Below, piece by piece: positions 1 through 12,850 of a stretch of DNA of 64,000 nt. Every line of letters begins with the position of its first letter. Within the stretch, counting starts at the first letter, position 1. Source of the DNA: Plectrocnemia conspersa (Eukaryota > Arthropoda > Insecta > Trichoptera > Polycentropodidae); contig VTFK01000222.1 in the NCBI GenBank assembly GCA_009617715.1, positions 248,001 through 312,000 on the forward strand. The letters run 5' to 3'. The translations under genes were made by a program, and so were the position numbers. The notes beneath the pieces were generated by a model, which saw only the letters and a list, made by a program, of their open reading frames with translations, was not told the DNA's origin and made no database searches.

Positions 1-805
1 CCCTTTTGGTAACTTATATCGATGGAGCCATTCTCGAACGCACCTTATTTTTCCCCTTGAGAGCCAGCGGATAAATGGATATTCAAATACGAATGTTGTG
101 TATAGAACGCGTTTCCCTGTATAGCTTAAAAGCAATTTAAAACAAATATAAACGTAAATATTTGACAAATAAATGTGTATTATATTAATAGGTTATGGAA
201 TAGTGGGACAAATGTTAGTAAAAGTATTTGATATTATGCCAATGGTAGGGCATATATTATATTATGGGGTAAAAAAATATTAGAAAAAATACATGAAGCA
301 CTAAATTAAATTTTAGTTACATAACAAATTGATTTTTATATTATTTACTAACTTTTGAAACATTTACAGAAATGTGGATTTTTTTAATTAGTTTGATTTT
401 TTTTTTTAGAAAAATTATACAATAAAATGTAATGGTACTCTTTGGAATTATTTTTTGTTTATAATTTTTTTCATTAAACAAATTATTTATATATAACTTA
501 TGTTCTAGGCAGTGTGGGGGTCGTTTTATGCATTCGAACAACACTGACGTGGCGGCGGCAAGAGCAACACATTATTTGTTTGACCACGACGGATGTACAA
601 AGTCGATCTATTCATAACGTATTATAAAATGGTAATAGCAAAAATGTACTGTTTCACTAGTCAAAGTATTTCATAGTATTTTTATCAATAGTCAATTGAA
701 GTTATAATATGTCATTTTATTTAATTTATAAACAAAGTTTTATTAGCTTTAAAATTAAGTGGAAGTCGTTTTACGATAGGTGGTGTAAATTATTGTGATA
801 AATAC
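1..805 (-). other. Intron downstream of the Ig2 exon, partial
   Basis: This is the start of the intron that follows the exon ending at 806 on the minus strand; it runs off the left edge. It is AT-rich with long A and T runs. I looked for the next expected exon of the Rst/Kirre family (the start of the third Ig domain) on the minus strand and did not see it. The stretch at about 490-600 is less AT-rich but has no recognisable coding content. Confidence 0.6.
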
Positions 806-1006
806 CTCTAAATGCACAGTCGCCGACCTATAGGCCCTGTCTGCTGTATTTTGGGCCTGGCATGTGAGGGTCAGATTGTGATGTTTCCTTTTGGGTGTCA
901 GCCGCAGGACGGATCTAGCTGTCACCCTCCTTCCGTCAGGCAACACTTCGGTGAAATACTCCAAGTTTTGGGTCATAACGTTGCCTTCGCCGTCGATCCA
1001 CGTTAT
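806..1006 (-). CDS. kirre/rst: Rst/Kirre-type cell-adhesion receptor, exon encoding most of Ig domain 2
   Basis: This exon is 201 bp, phase 0 to phase 0, and encodes residues 178-244 of the partial protein (numbered from a start at 36501). The acceptor on the minus strand is a pyrimidine tract ending TTTCAG at 1010-1007; the donor is GAG followed by GTATTT at 805-800. It opens with the C-strand motif ITWIDG, carries the F-strand cysteine in LTCQAQNTADR (C226), which pairs with C167 of the preceding exon, and has an N-glycosylation sequon N-L-T at N221. The segment RSVLRLTPK followed by HHN is characteristic of the insect Rst/Kirre family. It is the leftmost exon in the window; the family normally has three more Ig domains, a membrane span and a cytoplasmic tail after this point. 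The neighbouring exon lies 20.4 kb to the right. Kirre versus Rst cannot be decided from these residues, and many insects have a single such gene. Confidence 0.95.
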
Positions 1007-2729
1007 CTGAAATTAAGATGTGTGATAAGTACGTTACATATACATACGTTTAATCTACAATTAAGTTTTGCTAATATATAGTATCGTGTGAATCATTGAT
1101 AGTTATTACATATCGCTGTCAGTTTAAGGGGGTATCATGTCAAAATAATACAGATTTCAGTTGATTTTGAAGTTGATCATTAACTGGCAATCCATTAATG
1201 AGATAAAAGAATAAATTATAATTGTTATATTAACATATATACATAAATAAACAATACGTTCTTATGAAAGCGTACATGAATGTAACATTATGTACAATAT
1301 TTGATTCGCCTAAAAAATGGAGGTTAAAGCTTTATTTTATTGATTTTTCAATAATAATTAGACAAGGACTTATTAATAACACTTGAGTTATGCTCTTTAG
1401 AGTATAAATAAGTAATTCACTTATGGAATGAATTTATTTTATATAATATTTTATTATATACAGTGCAACAGAAACGAAACTTATGTGGTTAATAAACTAC
1501 GTAAGTTTCATTTTTGAGAAGGTATTAAAAAATTAGTTGAGATAAATTTGAAACAGATGTTACTTAATATAGTATATACATTTATGGGTGTGAAGTTGGC
1601 ACCCTTCTAACTATGTTTTTTACAAAAAATCCTGAAGTTCAACTAAAAAATATCTGGAACGAGTGGTACTCAATTCGTAATTTTATCAAAGGGTGTATTT
1701 TATGCACTATTTAATTTGGATCGATAAGAGAAACCTCGACTAAAATAGATGACAAAAAATAAAATGGCTATCTAAAAAATAAATGTTAATGACCCATATA
1801 AATGCTAATGACGATCATTGTTAAAATCATAATGCTCGAAAACAGAAATTTGGAAAGTTTTAACTGCGTTAGTTAGTCAGTGATTTGCTACATTTTTTTA
1901 TATATTTAATTTTATTGTTGTGTAGCATTGACCAATGTATATCAGGTTAAATTTAAAAAAACCTAAAAACAGCTAAAGGGTTATAAATACAAATAAAATA
2001 CTACGCGAAGAAATATTTATCTACACTTTCTCAAAAAAATTTTTATGATAAAAAATATAAAATAAAAAAAAAAGTATTTTTTTAATATTTATGAAATTTT
2101 CATTACTGAATTTATTACTTATAATATAAAATTAAAAAAGGCATTTCAATTAGACGCATGTGAAACTGCCGTAATTAAATTAATACACCGTTTATCAGTA
2201 ATCAAAAATATTTTTTATTAAAAATAAATTTTACATTAAACCATTTTATGATTTTTATTACCAGTAATTTAACTGCGTCACACTCCAGTTTATAACGTGT
2301 GTTTATTATAAATAATTGATGACAGTAACAGTAAATAAGCGGAGATTTCTCAAGCAACAATTATTTATACGTGGATTTAATAACATTGAGAATCATTTAT
2401 AATTATTTATATGTATATTAATTCATAATATTTAAATTTATATACTCAAGCAACTGGAAATCGATTTAATACCTAATAAATAATTAATAACTTTTACCGG
2501 GCGTTTACTCGAATCTTAATCAAAATTTAAATCATAAGTTCGTAACCTTTACGTTCGAATACAATTTATTATATATATAATACATATAAACCATTACCGG
2601 AAATTATGTTTCAATCAGTTTTTATCATCTAATTTCAAGCTGATTGCTTTTCGTACATGTTTTAGATCGAATTTCAATATTTCTTAAGTAATTAAAGTTA
2701 TGGAAAATTCATTCGGTATAAAAAATTAC

Positions 2730-2950
2730 ACCCAATTCCATTTTCACGACTCTCCCTATATAACACGCGGCGAATCGTCGGGAAACGCGGTTATGCCCAT
2801 TTCCTTTGAGCTCACATCCACAAATCATATTCCTGGTGGTACCTAGAGCAATTTTTAAATGTCACCAAATCCATATGCGGAATTGCCACCGTTTCGGTGA
2901 ATAACGCGTCCCACATGCATCGTAATCACATCGTGCACTTTCAGAAGCAC
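2730..2950. promoter_or_regulatory. Less AT-rich intronic block, possible conserved noncoding element
   Basis: About 220 bp of balanced composition stand out in AT-rich intron, with CG-containing words such as ACACGCGGCGAATCGTCGGG. There is no coding frame and no visible repeat structure. Developmental genes with long introns often carry enhancers that look like this, but nothing in this sequence proves function. Confidence 0.2.
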
Positions 2951-3644
2951 AATAAATATTATTAGACACTTACAATATTATTCACTTAGCTTGTAATAAT
3001 TTTTGCGTTTCAGAAAAGTTGATTTTATAATTAAGACCACGCATAGTCTTCTTAGAAATATTCTCACTTTATTGACTTTGCTGTAGTTGCTATATTATAA
3101 CTCATGGAAATTATAAGACGACTATTGATTCATTTTTTCTATGGTTTCAGATTCCGAGAATTCTGTATCATATTATATTTTGAAAAAAATAATAATTAAT
3201 TTTTTATTACATTGTTCACAAACATTAATTTGCTTAAAATTCTTGCGAATAACACCATACATGAATAAGCTGTATATTAAAATGAGAATTTCTCATCAAA
3301 AATTTATTTGACAAATACAACGTCGTCACTTAAAAAAAATAACCTTTACAATAAAAAGAAAACAAGGCGTGCTAGCATAAAATGAACTTTTAAAATCTGT
3401 AAAATTAAAATTAAAATGCGTGATTATTAATATTGGATCTTAACAACTTCGAACGACGCTTTTTTCCGCGAGTACTTGCTCCCGACTCTGTAACAAAATT
3501 GCTCGTTGTAAAATATAACTAGTGTACCCTATCAGCTAGAATATTACCGATATTAAATAAACGTAAATATAAATCAAATACAATTTTTTTAGAACATATA
3601 AAAATATATTATAGCTATGCTTTCACAGTTTATATATATATGTG

Positions 3645-3785
3645 TATGTTACAGTGATTTCACACTAGCAGTGAAAGTATACTTTTACTAGCATTTATGT
3701 TTAGAATACGTTTTCACCAGTGGATATATATTATTAAAGACGAAAATATAATTTCACTGGTGTATGTCATTAAAACATTTTTAAA
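3645..3785 (+). repeat. Dispersed repeat family, copy A
   Basis: This copy shares ordered blocks with the segment at 27105-27290 and with 35848-36035. The blocks are TATGTTACAGTGA, then AGCAGTGAAA, then TTTTACTAG, then ACCAGTG, and finally TATGTCATTAAAACATT. The order and spacing are similar in all three copies, so this is a family and not chance AT-rich similarity. A partial inverted element exists inside the copy (CAGTGAAA near 3671 against TTTCACTGG near 3754). It looks like a degraded MITE. Confidence 0.5.
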
Positions 3786-6700
3786 AAGAGACAGATTTTC
3801 AATAAAAATATTTACGAAAAAATTTTGAACCTGATTTGTGCACATACAATTAAAAGTCTTTGTTGAGATTTATTCATGGGGTGTTCCATGTGACGACCAA
3901 CGCTCGCTCCTGAATATATTTATGGAATACTCCATGAATAACTCTTAACGATTAATTTCAAAGCTATATATAATATTTAATTTATCTAATTTAATCTTGA
4001 GCAACAACAAATTTCACTTAATCCCATTCAACCAAGATATCTTAAATTATTTTTTGTTTTGGGGCAAGCTTATAACATGTATATATTACATCGTAATGTA
4101 CGTACATTTTTTATTACACTATAAGAAATAGAAGGCGCGTGTGGTGTCAGACTTTAATATTAGTCCGAATTTACGAAGACCAGATTATTGCCTGCAATGA
4201 AGCTTTATTATTATTGTGGTGGAACGCACGCCACAATGTTATAGCAGATTATGGCGTATCAAATTATATTACGTATATTTGTTTTGGTGTTTGCTTTTTG
4301 CAATACGAGCTACGGTATACCGTAGTTGAAATAAAATATAAGTGATGCATACAGGCAAAAAAGTAAAATGTTTTGTACCTTTATTAAATTTTAGAGTTAC
4401 CCAAACAAAATATATACAGAGTGAAACAGTATATTAATATATTAAATTATTATGAAGGAAATTATCTCTGCGAATTATCGCTAATTTGTCTGCAATTTCT
4501 GCTTGTTCGCAATATCTGGGTATGATTTATTTTCTTTACAGATTACCCGGTTAAGTTAGCATTTTGCAAATCTTATGATAATTTTAGTACCAAAATTCAC
4601 AGTGTCCCGTTCGTTATATTATATATAACACGATTATTATGCTAATTAATTGTAAATGTATGACTAAGTATAGAATTTCAGATATCTCATACTAAATAAA
4701 AAAATAATTATAATACTCGTTTTTAATATAAAATAGATATAAAAAAAACACTTTATATAATTTTATAAATTATATATGGCGTTTTGTATACATGATTTTC
4801 TAAAATATAAAACATTTGCTTATAATAATTAAAAAAAATAGTTGTATACTAGCAAAAATATTATTTTATGAGCTGTTTTGCTAATAAATATATATAAAAA
4901 TTGTTTTTCGTTTTTTTATATAAAAAAATATTTGCGATTTGTTATGGTAATAACAAAACCCCTTTGTTGAGTTTACTAAGCAAAATAAAGTATAATAATG
5001 AACATGTTTGTTATTAATTATATTTTAGTACACTTACTGACTTGTAATGCTTATTTGCAAGAAATTTTATATATAATTTAAAAAAATGTTGAGGCGATCT
5101 AAACGCAGCTTATTTTTAATAAAGGTTAATTGCAAAGAGTAGAAACGCTCTATTTAATAAAATTACAATAAAAAGAAAGCTCATATAGATGATTTTTCTT
5201 CATATTTATTAATTGTTAAAAATATATCGAGAATTTTATTCTATTTTTCGATACATAAAGACGAAAAAAGAAGAAATAGTAAGAGCTTTTCAAGCTTTTG
5301 TAAAATACATATGAGGGATAGCATTTGCTAAGCTTTATATTTAACTGAAAGAAAAAGTATAGATTTATTAAAAATGTTGTATTATTTTAATAACTTATAT
5401 TTCTTTATGTCTAGGCTAAGATATCTTAGGAAAAAGGAAAGGAAGAGAAAGAGCTTTTGAAAAGGCGCTATAAATAAATAATTATGATTTGCTTCGGCGC
5501 TTTTCCATCTCGGAAAAGGGAAAATCTTCTTTAATTGAACGCTATATTTGTTTTGAAAATTAAGCGCCGCCGCAACATTTTGATTGGCATTTAATATAAA
5601 GATAAATATTTTCGCCTTCGATTAAAATTTAATCGCAAATATTTTGTTTGACGATAACATTTTAAACTGTTTTGTAACAGATTCTAAAATACATTAATTG
5701 GAACAAGGGTTAAGATATTAGGTTACATACTGATGGATTTAATTGTAAATTGCGCAATTATATTATATAGACCAAAATTACTTTCTGATACATATTTTAT
5801 GAAAACTTCACAGATCAAAAATAGCAAATAAAGCAAAAAAACGTAGAATTTTTTTTTTTACAACGATTTTGTACTTTGAATTATGCGTTTTAAGCCTTTT
5901 TTTAAGTTATAAAAATTACTAAATATAATACATAATAACAAATATTTTAAATTATTTTTATAAATATACTGAAAGTAAAAGTATAAAAATCTGTAGAGTA
6001 AACAAAAAAGTTTTTTGATTTGATTGATAAATAAAAAATATTGTTTTATCGTCCATCTCAATACTTATGAACAAAGAAATATCTTGAACTATTCTTAAAT
6101 TTAAAAAAAATTGATTATAACTAAGGCTTTTGATAGAAAAAGGTTAGAAGATCAGTCTGTTCTAAAATCCCTAATTATTGCATAAATGTTTTGACACTCA
6201 AAGCAATAATTATTACAGACATATTATTAACATATATTTTATAAAAATATTTGCTTCTCTGATTCAAAAAATAGAACTTAATATTTCTTTATTAAGTGCA
6301 ATATATAATATAATATAAAATAAACATGTGGGTGTTAGATTTCTGAAAGTAAACAATATTTGTAATTTAATCATAATAAAATAAAGTCTACCTTCATGAT
6401 ATTATATTATATAAAATAAAAGACGAAGCACAAACTTAGCTGAGAAAATAAATAGTTAAATCAGTACTAAATAAAATAGAATTTTTATAAAAAAAAAATT
6501 ATCATTAAAAATCTATTTTAGTAACAAATAAGTTAATCTCATTTTATACATTGCTTAATTAAGTTTAAGAAAATTTCGTGGAAAGATATTGAACTCAAAG
6601 CTCCCAGACATTTTCTGTATGATATGATAATATCACACGCCTTGTTTCAAAATGTATTATATTTTTTTTCCATTTTCTGCGACTTTTTCTTGTATTTTTT

Positions 6701-7489
6701 TTATTATTTTGGTTTATTTAGTAACAGATTCGTTCTAGCGCCAGCGTGATAAGACGTCGCGGCTTTTGTCGGAATCTTCCTCATACATATGAAAACGAAG
6801 TTTGCCCGAATTTAATCTCATCTGAATTATTGCACGAGCAGATGCTGCACATGATATACTGTTAAATTTACATGCAACATGTAAGTAATGAAAAGTTATC
6901 TCGACGTCGCGTCGGTGTAGTGTGTATGTAAATAAATGGAGACAATTTGCAAAGAAAAACACTTGGCGCTATAATGAAACGCAAATACTGCGCTCCTGTA
7001 TGTGTTTGTGTTTAATTTTGGTAAATGTGCTATTTAAATTATTTAGGTATTTTTCCTCTTTGTGTGAAAGTCGATAGATTGCCTTGAAACAAGGAAAATA
7101 AACGGTAAAAATATTTCTCAAAGAAATATATAAATAAACTCTAAACATTAGATACAACATAAATGTACCATAAGAGAACAACTTAAAAACGTAAAAGTAA
7201 AAGAAATAAATATTAAATATATATAACACTAATGTTTAATTGATAATTTAGTGTCAATCGTTTTAACATTGACAATGATAAATTTTATAAAGCTTTAACA
7301 AATCAATTATTTTTACATAAAATATGTTTATGCAATATTAAATAATTACATTTTATATTCCATAATTAAATTAAAAAGAAATAAAGGCACAGACCATAAT
7401 AAATGTAATAACTACACGACCGACACTTTTTTAGTACCTAATTATACTAAGAATTGTTTCGAAATCCCCCTTATACCTACCTCACATTT

Positions 7490-7660
7490 GCAAAAATATT
7501 CACATTGTCTAACGGCTTCATCCTTAACGAGGGCTTACCATTGAAATTTTAAAACCGCGACGAGACACCCCTTCGTCGCCCTTAAAGACCCCATTTATAT
7601 CCGTTTTTCGAGGGAAAACAAACAATAATTTAAGCTAAAAGGACGCTGCTGCCGAGTAAA
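7490..7660. promoter_or_regulatory. Less AT-rich intronic block, possible conserved noncoding element
   Basis: About 170 bp of balanced composition (ACCGCGACGAGACACCCC and similar words) lie inside AT-rich intron, with no reading frame of note. It is a candidate enhancer by composition only. Confidence 0.2.
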
Positions 7661-8399
7661 AAATGCGTGAGACTATAGCAAGTCAACTATACTATATAGA
7701 AATATGTATAGGATGATATTAAAATAATTTTAAAAACAATTTTAATAAAAATATAGCAACCTTAAGTACTATTAATTAAAAGATACTGACATAAACAACA
7801 TTATAAAAATAACTTAAACACATAAAATTTTCATTGCGTTATTAAATAATTTTATTTATATAATATTCGAGCTGTTTCCTGTGAGTAGATATGCTATATC
7901 GTAAACATTTTTATTGAAAAGAGTAAATATGAAACGTTAAAAATAAAACAGTTTAATTTAAATTATATAATACGGATACCCTTTTTTAATATAATATCAT
8001 AAATCATATGCTGCATTAGATCTACGAATATTTAGTAAAAGTTGACAATAAATTATTTGTTATAGCAATTATCATTAGTACAGTCGCGTGAATAAAATGA
8101 GAATAGCAATCTTGATAATAAAGATTGATATGGAAATTTAGGATTTATTGCAGAAAAAAAATTTATAAAGCCTTTTGTGTAGATTTAAAAATTGATCAGA
8201 TATTATTGTCAAGTGTTCAGGTTTACATTAAAATATACTAAACTATTAAAAAAAATGTTTAAGCTAAGCCATGTTGTAATATTATCATCATCAGTAGCTT
8301 CATTGTCACCCTGTATGTGCGTATTATACGCTTCATAAATAACTCTTTCTGATGTGTATAATATATTCTTATCTCTTCGGGCGTCCATCATCGGGTCCA

Positions 8400-8860
8400 T
8401 CCACTCGTCTCCCTGTGGCTTTTTTGTAAAAGCTCACACAAGACTGTTTTCCATGCTAAAATGAATGGGTGAAAAGGCTTTTCCATGCCGGGGAAGAAAG
8501 CAAGGCCGCTTTTTCGTAGGCCCCTTCTTTATCAATGTTTACACAGAGTACACACAAAACGATCGGAGTGAGCCCGAGAAAATTAAAAAGGACTTATCTT
8601 TTATTCATAGCATTGAAGTGTATGTCTGTGCGTGTATATTAATTAATACTAGTTGATTTACATTGTACCCCCAGTAAAATGGCAAAATAGGCATTCAATT
8701 CTATGAATAATAATTAATTAAACGGGGCAGTCTTATCGGGTGCCCGTGAGCGGGTTAAGTCGGAACGAATTAAAATAAATAAACGACTCGGCTCAAATCC
8801 GGATAAGAAGGCCTTAATTAATAACGAAATTAGTCGCTGTTAAGCAGATTACAAAAAATC
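8400..8860. promoter_or_regulatory. Less AT-rich intronic block, possible conserved noncoding element
   Basis: Two adjoining balanced-composition stretches (8400-8590 and 8720-8860) interrupt the AT-rich intron. The second contains CGGGTTAAGTCGGAACG and several TTAATTA words that could bind homeodomain proteins. No coding content or repeat structure is recognised, so a regulatory role is inferred from composition only. Confidence 0.2.
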
Positions 8861-10439
8861 GAGCTAATTTGGTATTACACTAATTTGTTTTTCGTAGGAA
8901 TGAATAATAATTAGATTTATTGTAGTGCTTGTAGTGGTATGAGAATGATATTTACTATTTATCTTGTAAATATAATATGTGCGCATAACATAACAGCTAC
9001 TTAAAGCCTAAAGTTATTGCTTAGCAATATAAAAATAAATATTAAAATATACTATATTAATAAATTATATATTACACAATAACAAAAAAGTCAACTATTA
9101 TATAAAAAAAAAATCCAAGGCAAGAAAATTTTATAACTATAAATATACACTTATAAATTTATAAGTGGAGTCTATTTTTTAATTACTAACGCATCAAATA
9201 AAATTAGTAGTGTGACTTTATTATATAAGTGACACATAAAATTAAAGGTGACTAATTTTTTTAAAGCCTAATATTTAATTAACATATACATACACACGAT
9301 GTATATATTATTTTTTTTAAATGTTGAATTCGGTAAAATAGCAAATATTAGTACAATTTAACTGAGACTTCAAAATTTTGCTACTGTGTAAATATCTCAT
9401 TTTAATAATTTATAATAATGATAATTATAATTTAATGCAAATTTTATTATTAGGATAAAATATACTTCTTACAACATTTTAAACCATTCATCATCTTGAT
9501 AAGAGAGCGTTTTTATGTAGTATATATTCTACATTATTTAAGTTCCTGTAAGCATTAAAAAAAATATTATCACTTCTTTAAATTAAAGGATTGATATTAT
9601 TACTAAAAAAAAATACTTTTTATTTGATTTACAAGAAAAGAAATTCATAAAATATCTCTTACACAGTTAATCAATTAAAATATTATATTTGTATGCTGCT
9701 CTTAATACAAATCAGAAAGTAAACTTAGCTGTAGCTTTAAAGGTAATTTTTATAGCAACAATTTTGTAAAGAAAGTAAGATTATAGATCAAATTAGTTGA
9801 TCCAATTAAATGAGATTTATTTTATTTTATAAAACGATAATTGCAATATTATCAATAAGTTTACAAAAATAGCAAATATATATGGTTTTTAGCCATTATC
9901 ATGCTTACGATAGTTTTTATCCACAATTTAGATTTAACCATTCACTGAGTCAAAATCTTTTATGTGCATATGTAAGCAACGACTCATTTGTAACACTAGT
10001 TGTTAAAAATACAACATATTAGTTAAATATCATAATATATGCATGAAATCTAATGATAAAAAATATAAATAAAATAAATTTGGATCTAATATTCAAAATA
10101 AACTTTCAATAATTAACATAAAATAAACCTATTACTACTTTAAAATTAAAAAAACTAAATTAGGTACTCATCTTTTGAAGTTTTTTAATTATTTAAATAT
10201 GTTTTTAGATTGATTTAATAAAGTAAGCCATGTGAAAAATGATTTCCATATTCATTGCAATCAAAGCAATATTTTTTTAGTAAAAATAAATACTGTTAAA
10301 CTGCCAGTATATCAAATAATATATTATGCAGAAATTTAATATACTGTAAAGCATTTATTATTTATCAATAAAATGCAATTAAAAGTTAGTGACAAACCTT
10401 TTGATATTTTATTTTTATTTATTTATTAAAATTATAACC

Positions 10440-10475
10440 ATCGTGAACTGACAGGCAAACCTAATGCGTCACGAT
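10440..10475. repeat. Stem-loop in the LINE 3' UTR
   Basis: ATCGTGA at 10440-10446 is the exact reverse complement of TCACGAT at 10469-10475, with a 22-base loop. It sits just before the A-rich tail of the LINE. In some LINEs a 3' stem-loop is recognised by the element's own reverse transcriptase, so its place is suggestive, but a 7-bp stem alone is weak evidence. Confidence 0.4.
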
Positions 10476-10539
10476 AGTCAAAAGTACTAATACATCATAA
10501 TACATACAAATATAAACAATACAAAACAACAGACACAAA

Positions 10540-11595
10540 TCACCTCAACAGGTGTGCATTGTCCCATACGAATTGAACCAAAACTCCATAAGTGCAAGAG
10601 AAAATGCCAATATTACTATGGACAGAATTGAGCAGATAAATGGCCTTGGCCAGAGAAGAGTTGGCAAGTGCTCCAGTTCTACACTTAACAGGCAAGAATA
10701 GTGGACGCGACCGAGAACTATATCCACCTTCAGGAGCCCACATTTGAAGCTGCTCGAGCACTGAAGGATTGTCTACGATGCCCTTGAGCAATTTCCAGAA
10801 GTGTTTAATTACATAAACACTTCTGCGAGTCGACAAAGAAACGTATCCCAGGGCTCCCAAAATAAAAGCACTGGGAAACAAGAACGGATAATACCCGTAT
10901 TCCTTCAAGTATAAATATCGAAGAAATTTACGTTGTACTTTGTCCAGCTTCAATTCATTACATTGATTCATTACGCCTGGGATCCAAATGATGGAGCTAG
11001 TTTCTAGTATGCTGCGGACTAGAGTATCATAAAGAGTGCGCAATACTAAAGTATTCCTGAAGTAACGCGCATTTCTCAAGATAAAACCGAGAATTTTTAA
11101 GGATTTGCTATGAGTCTCTGCAATGTGCTGGCTAAATTTCCAACGTTTTTCGAAAGTCACTCCTAAATCCTTAGTTGAAGAAAACCTTTCCAGAAAATAT
11201 CCGCCTAGGTGGTATGAATATTTTGCCGGCGTTAACGACCTTGAAAATGAAATTGTGTGACATTTCTTTACACTGAAAGGCAATTGGTTATAGCAAGCCC
11301 ATTTCCATATAGAGTTGAGATCCTCCTGTAGGTCGAGGGAATCAGAAATCGAATGCATTTTCTTGTAAATTTTCAAGTCATCTGCATATAATAAAAAATC
11401 TGAATGCTCTATTGCTGTTTCTATGTCATTAATGAACAATAAAACAACAATGGACCCAAATTGGATCCTTGAGGTACTCCAGTAGGGGTCTTATATCGTT
11501 CTGAAAAAGAGTTATTATACTTGACGAATTGATATCTATTGGTCAAGTAATTTGAGAATAGATTTATGAGATTTAATAGATATGATGGAATGCAA
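10540..11595 (-). pseudogene. Reverse transcriptase of Jockey-like LINE, truncated and frameshifted
   Basis: The 299-residue frame ending at 10540 carries the reverse-transcriptase C motif YADD at its residues 18-21 and the downstream thumb/connection region typical of Jockey-like proteins (KDLGVTF, then a segment with RSILE and IIWIP, then a KVQRKFLRYL segment). Upstream, a second minus-strand frame from about 11595 encodes the palm segment, with NRYQFVKYNN and TGVPQGSNLGPLL. The two frames are separated by an apparent one-base deletion in a T run (A run 11431-11434 on the plus strand). Otherwise the frame is open, so this copy decayed little after insertion. The N-terminal endonuclease and the start of the RT domain are absent. 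It is non-functional as it stands. Confidence 0.85.
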
Positions 11596-12754
11596 CGTGT
11601 ATATTATCAATACATACTTAAATACCTCATTAGCTTTTGTATTTAATATCAGTATCTCTATAATAGTTATTTCATTTAAAGTCTCTTCTACATTTCTGAA
11701 CCAGAAACACTTAAAAAAGGTTGATCCATCAAATAAAATATTTATTGTTATAATAATTTAATATAATATATCAAGTAAAATAATTATTTTACAATAAAAT
11801 TATTGTAAAAATGTATATTTATTGACGTTGTCGAAAAATAAATTTGATTTTTATTTTATAAATAGGGAAGCAAAAACAAGTCTCCAGGAAATTACCCACA
11901 TTTTCGACGTCGTATTACAGCAATGTAGGGCTTTAGACTTAAGCCTGTACGAATGTATTTTCGGTAATACAAAACTTGGCAAAGACTTTCCAACACCCCA
12001 GTTCGAAAACTTTTAGAAATTCATTTTCCAACGAACAAACTGTTGATGTATGTTAATTTTTTTCTCGCACCCACCCTCAAAAACACACGTCATCATACGC
12101 GTTAATATACTTTAAACAATATTTTTATAACAAGCAATAAAAGTCATTAACATCGAGCTTTAATGAAATTGTTTTTAGCGGTGTGAAACGTGTGAAGTGA
12201 TTTATACTTCATGGTATTATGCGAAAAATGAAAATTGTGTTTTGGGGATTATATAATACGACCAAGGGGAGCCATTGAATGATTTGGCCATTTTCGTAAA
12301 TATTTACTTTACAATATTTGATTTACAGATTCATGGTATTTTGAAGAAATGTTTACACAGCTTGCGCTCTTATGAGCCGCTGGGTTTTTTTTAAGGGTTT
12401 ATAGAAAAACATATATACATTTATTTTTTAAATTTTGATTCTTTATTAATCTAAAAGACTCAATTATGCTAAAATTTTAGCATAATAAAAATATGATATT
12501 TTTAAGGGACACTATTTATTTTTTACTCTTAAAGTTTAAACCACGCAATAAAGTAATCATTAGATATCAATATAATAAAATCAGATTACCAACAAGGATG
12601 AAAAATGTTTAAGTCAGATTTAGGTAACTACATTTCTATTAATTTATTGATAACAAACATCACAAGATATTTATTATTTTTATTAGTTATTCGTGAATCT
12701 TTCGTTGTAACATAACAAGCATTAGTCTAATGAGTATCTAAAAAGCACAATCTA

Positions 12755-12850
12755 AATCTACAAGTAAGTAGTGAGACACCAGACTTAAATCAGATTAAAT
12801 TAGTGATTATTACATTACTACAGCGTAAGATCCATAGATAAGACTATGCA
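12755..12850 (+). repeat. Dispersed repeat, second family, partial copy
   Basis: CTACAAGTAAGTAGTGAGACACCAGAC and the following AT-rich 60 bp resemble 14922-15010 (CTACAAGTAGATAGTGAAAC, then TTAGAC), and its end AGATAAGACTATG recurs near 47462-47476. The family is not one I can name. Confidence 0.4.

Larger units (their letters stand above)
1007..10404 (-). other. Left part of the 20.4-kb intron within Ig domain 2
   Basis: This is AT-rich intron sequence with no supported exon. It holds a small dispersed repeat copy at 3645-3785. Four blocks are less AT-rich: 2730-2950, 5400-5650, 7490-7660 and 8400-8860. The short open frames here (for example near 4139, 5858 and 8209) are biased toward K, N, I, Y and F, as AT-rich noncoding DNA would give, and match no family I know. 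Several microsatellite-like AT and ATT runs occur. Confidence 0.55.
10405..11600 (-). mobile_element. 5'-truncated Jockey-like non-LTR retrotransposon (LINE)
   Basis: This is the 3' part of a LINE, in the same orientation as the host gene. On the minus strand it starts inside the reverse-transcriptase domain at about 11600, reads through the GVPQGS block and the YADD catalytic block, and reaches a TGA stop at 10542-10540. After about 110 bp of 3' UTR it ends in an A-rich tail made of TAAATAAA units at about 10430-10405. The missing 5' half, the absence of LTRs and the A-rich tail are typical of target-primed reverse transcription. I could not identify a target-site duplication. It sits in the 20.4-kb intron. 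Confidence 0.85.

Noticed and set aside
812..1081. Plus-strand open frame of 89 codons
   Set aside because: Shadow of the Ig2 exon at 806-1006 on the minus strand.
10545..10727. Second minus-strand frame inside the LINE
   Set aside because: Overlaps the RT frame in another phase and has no domain of its own.
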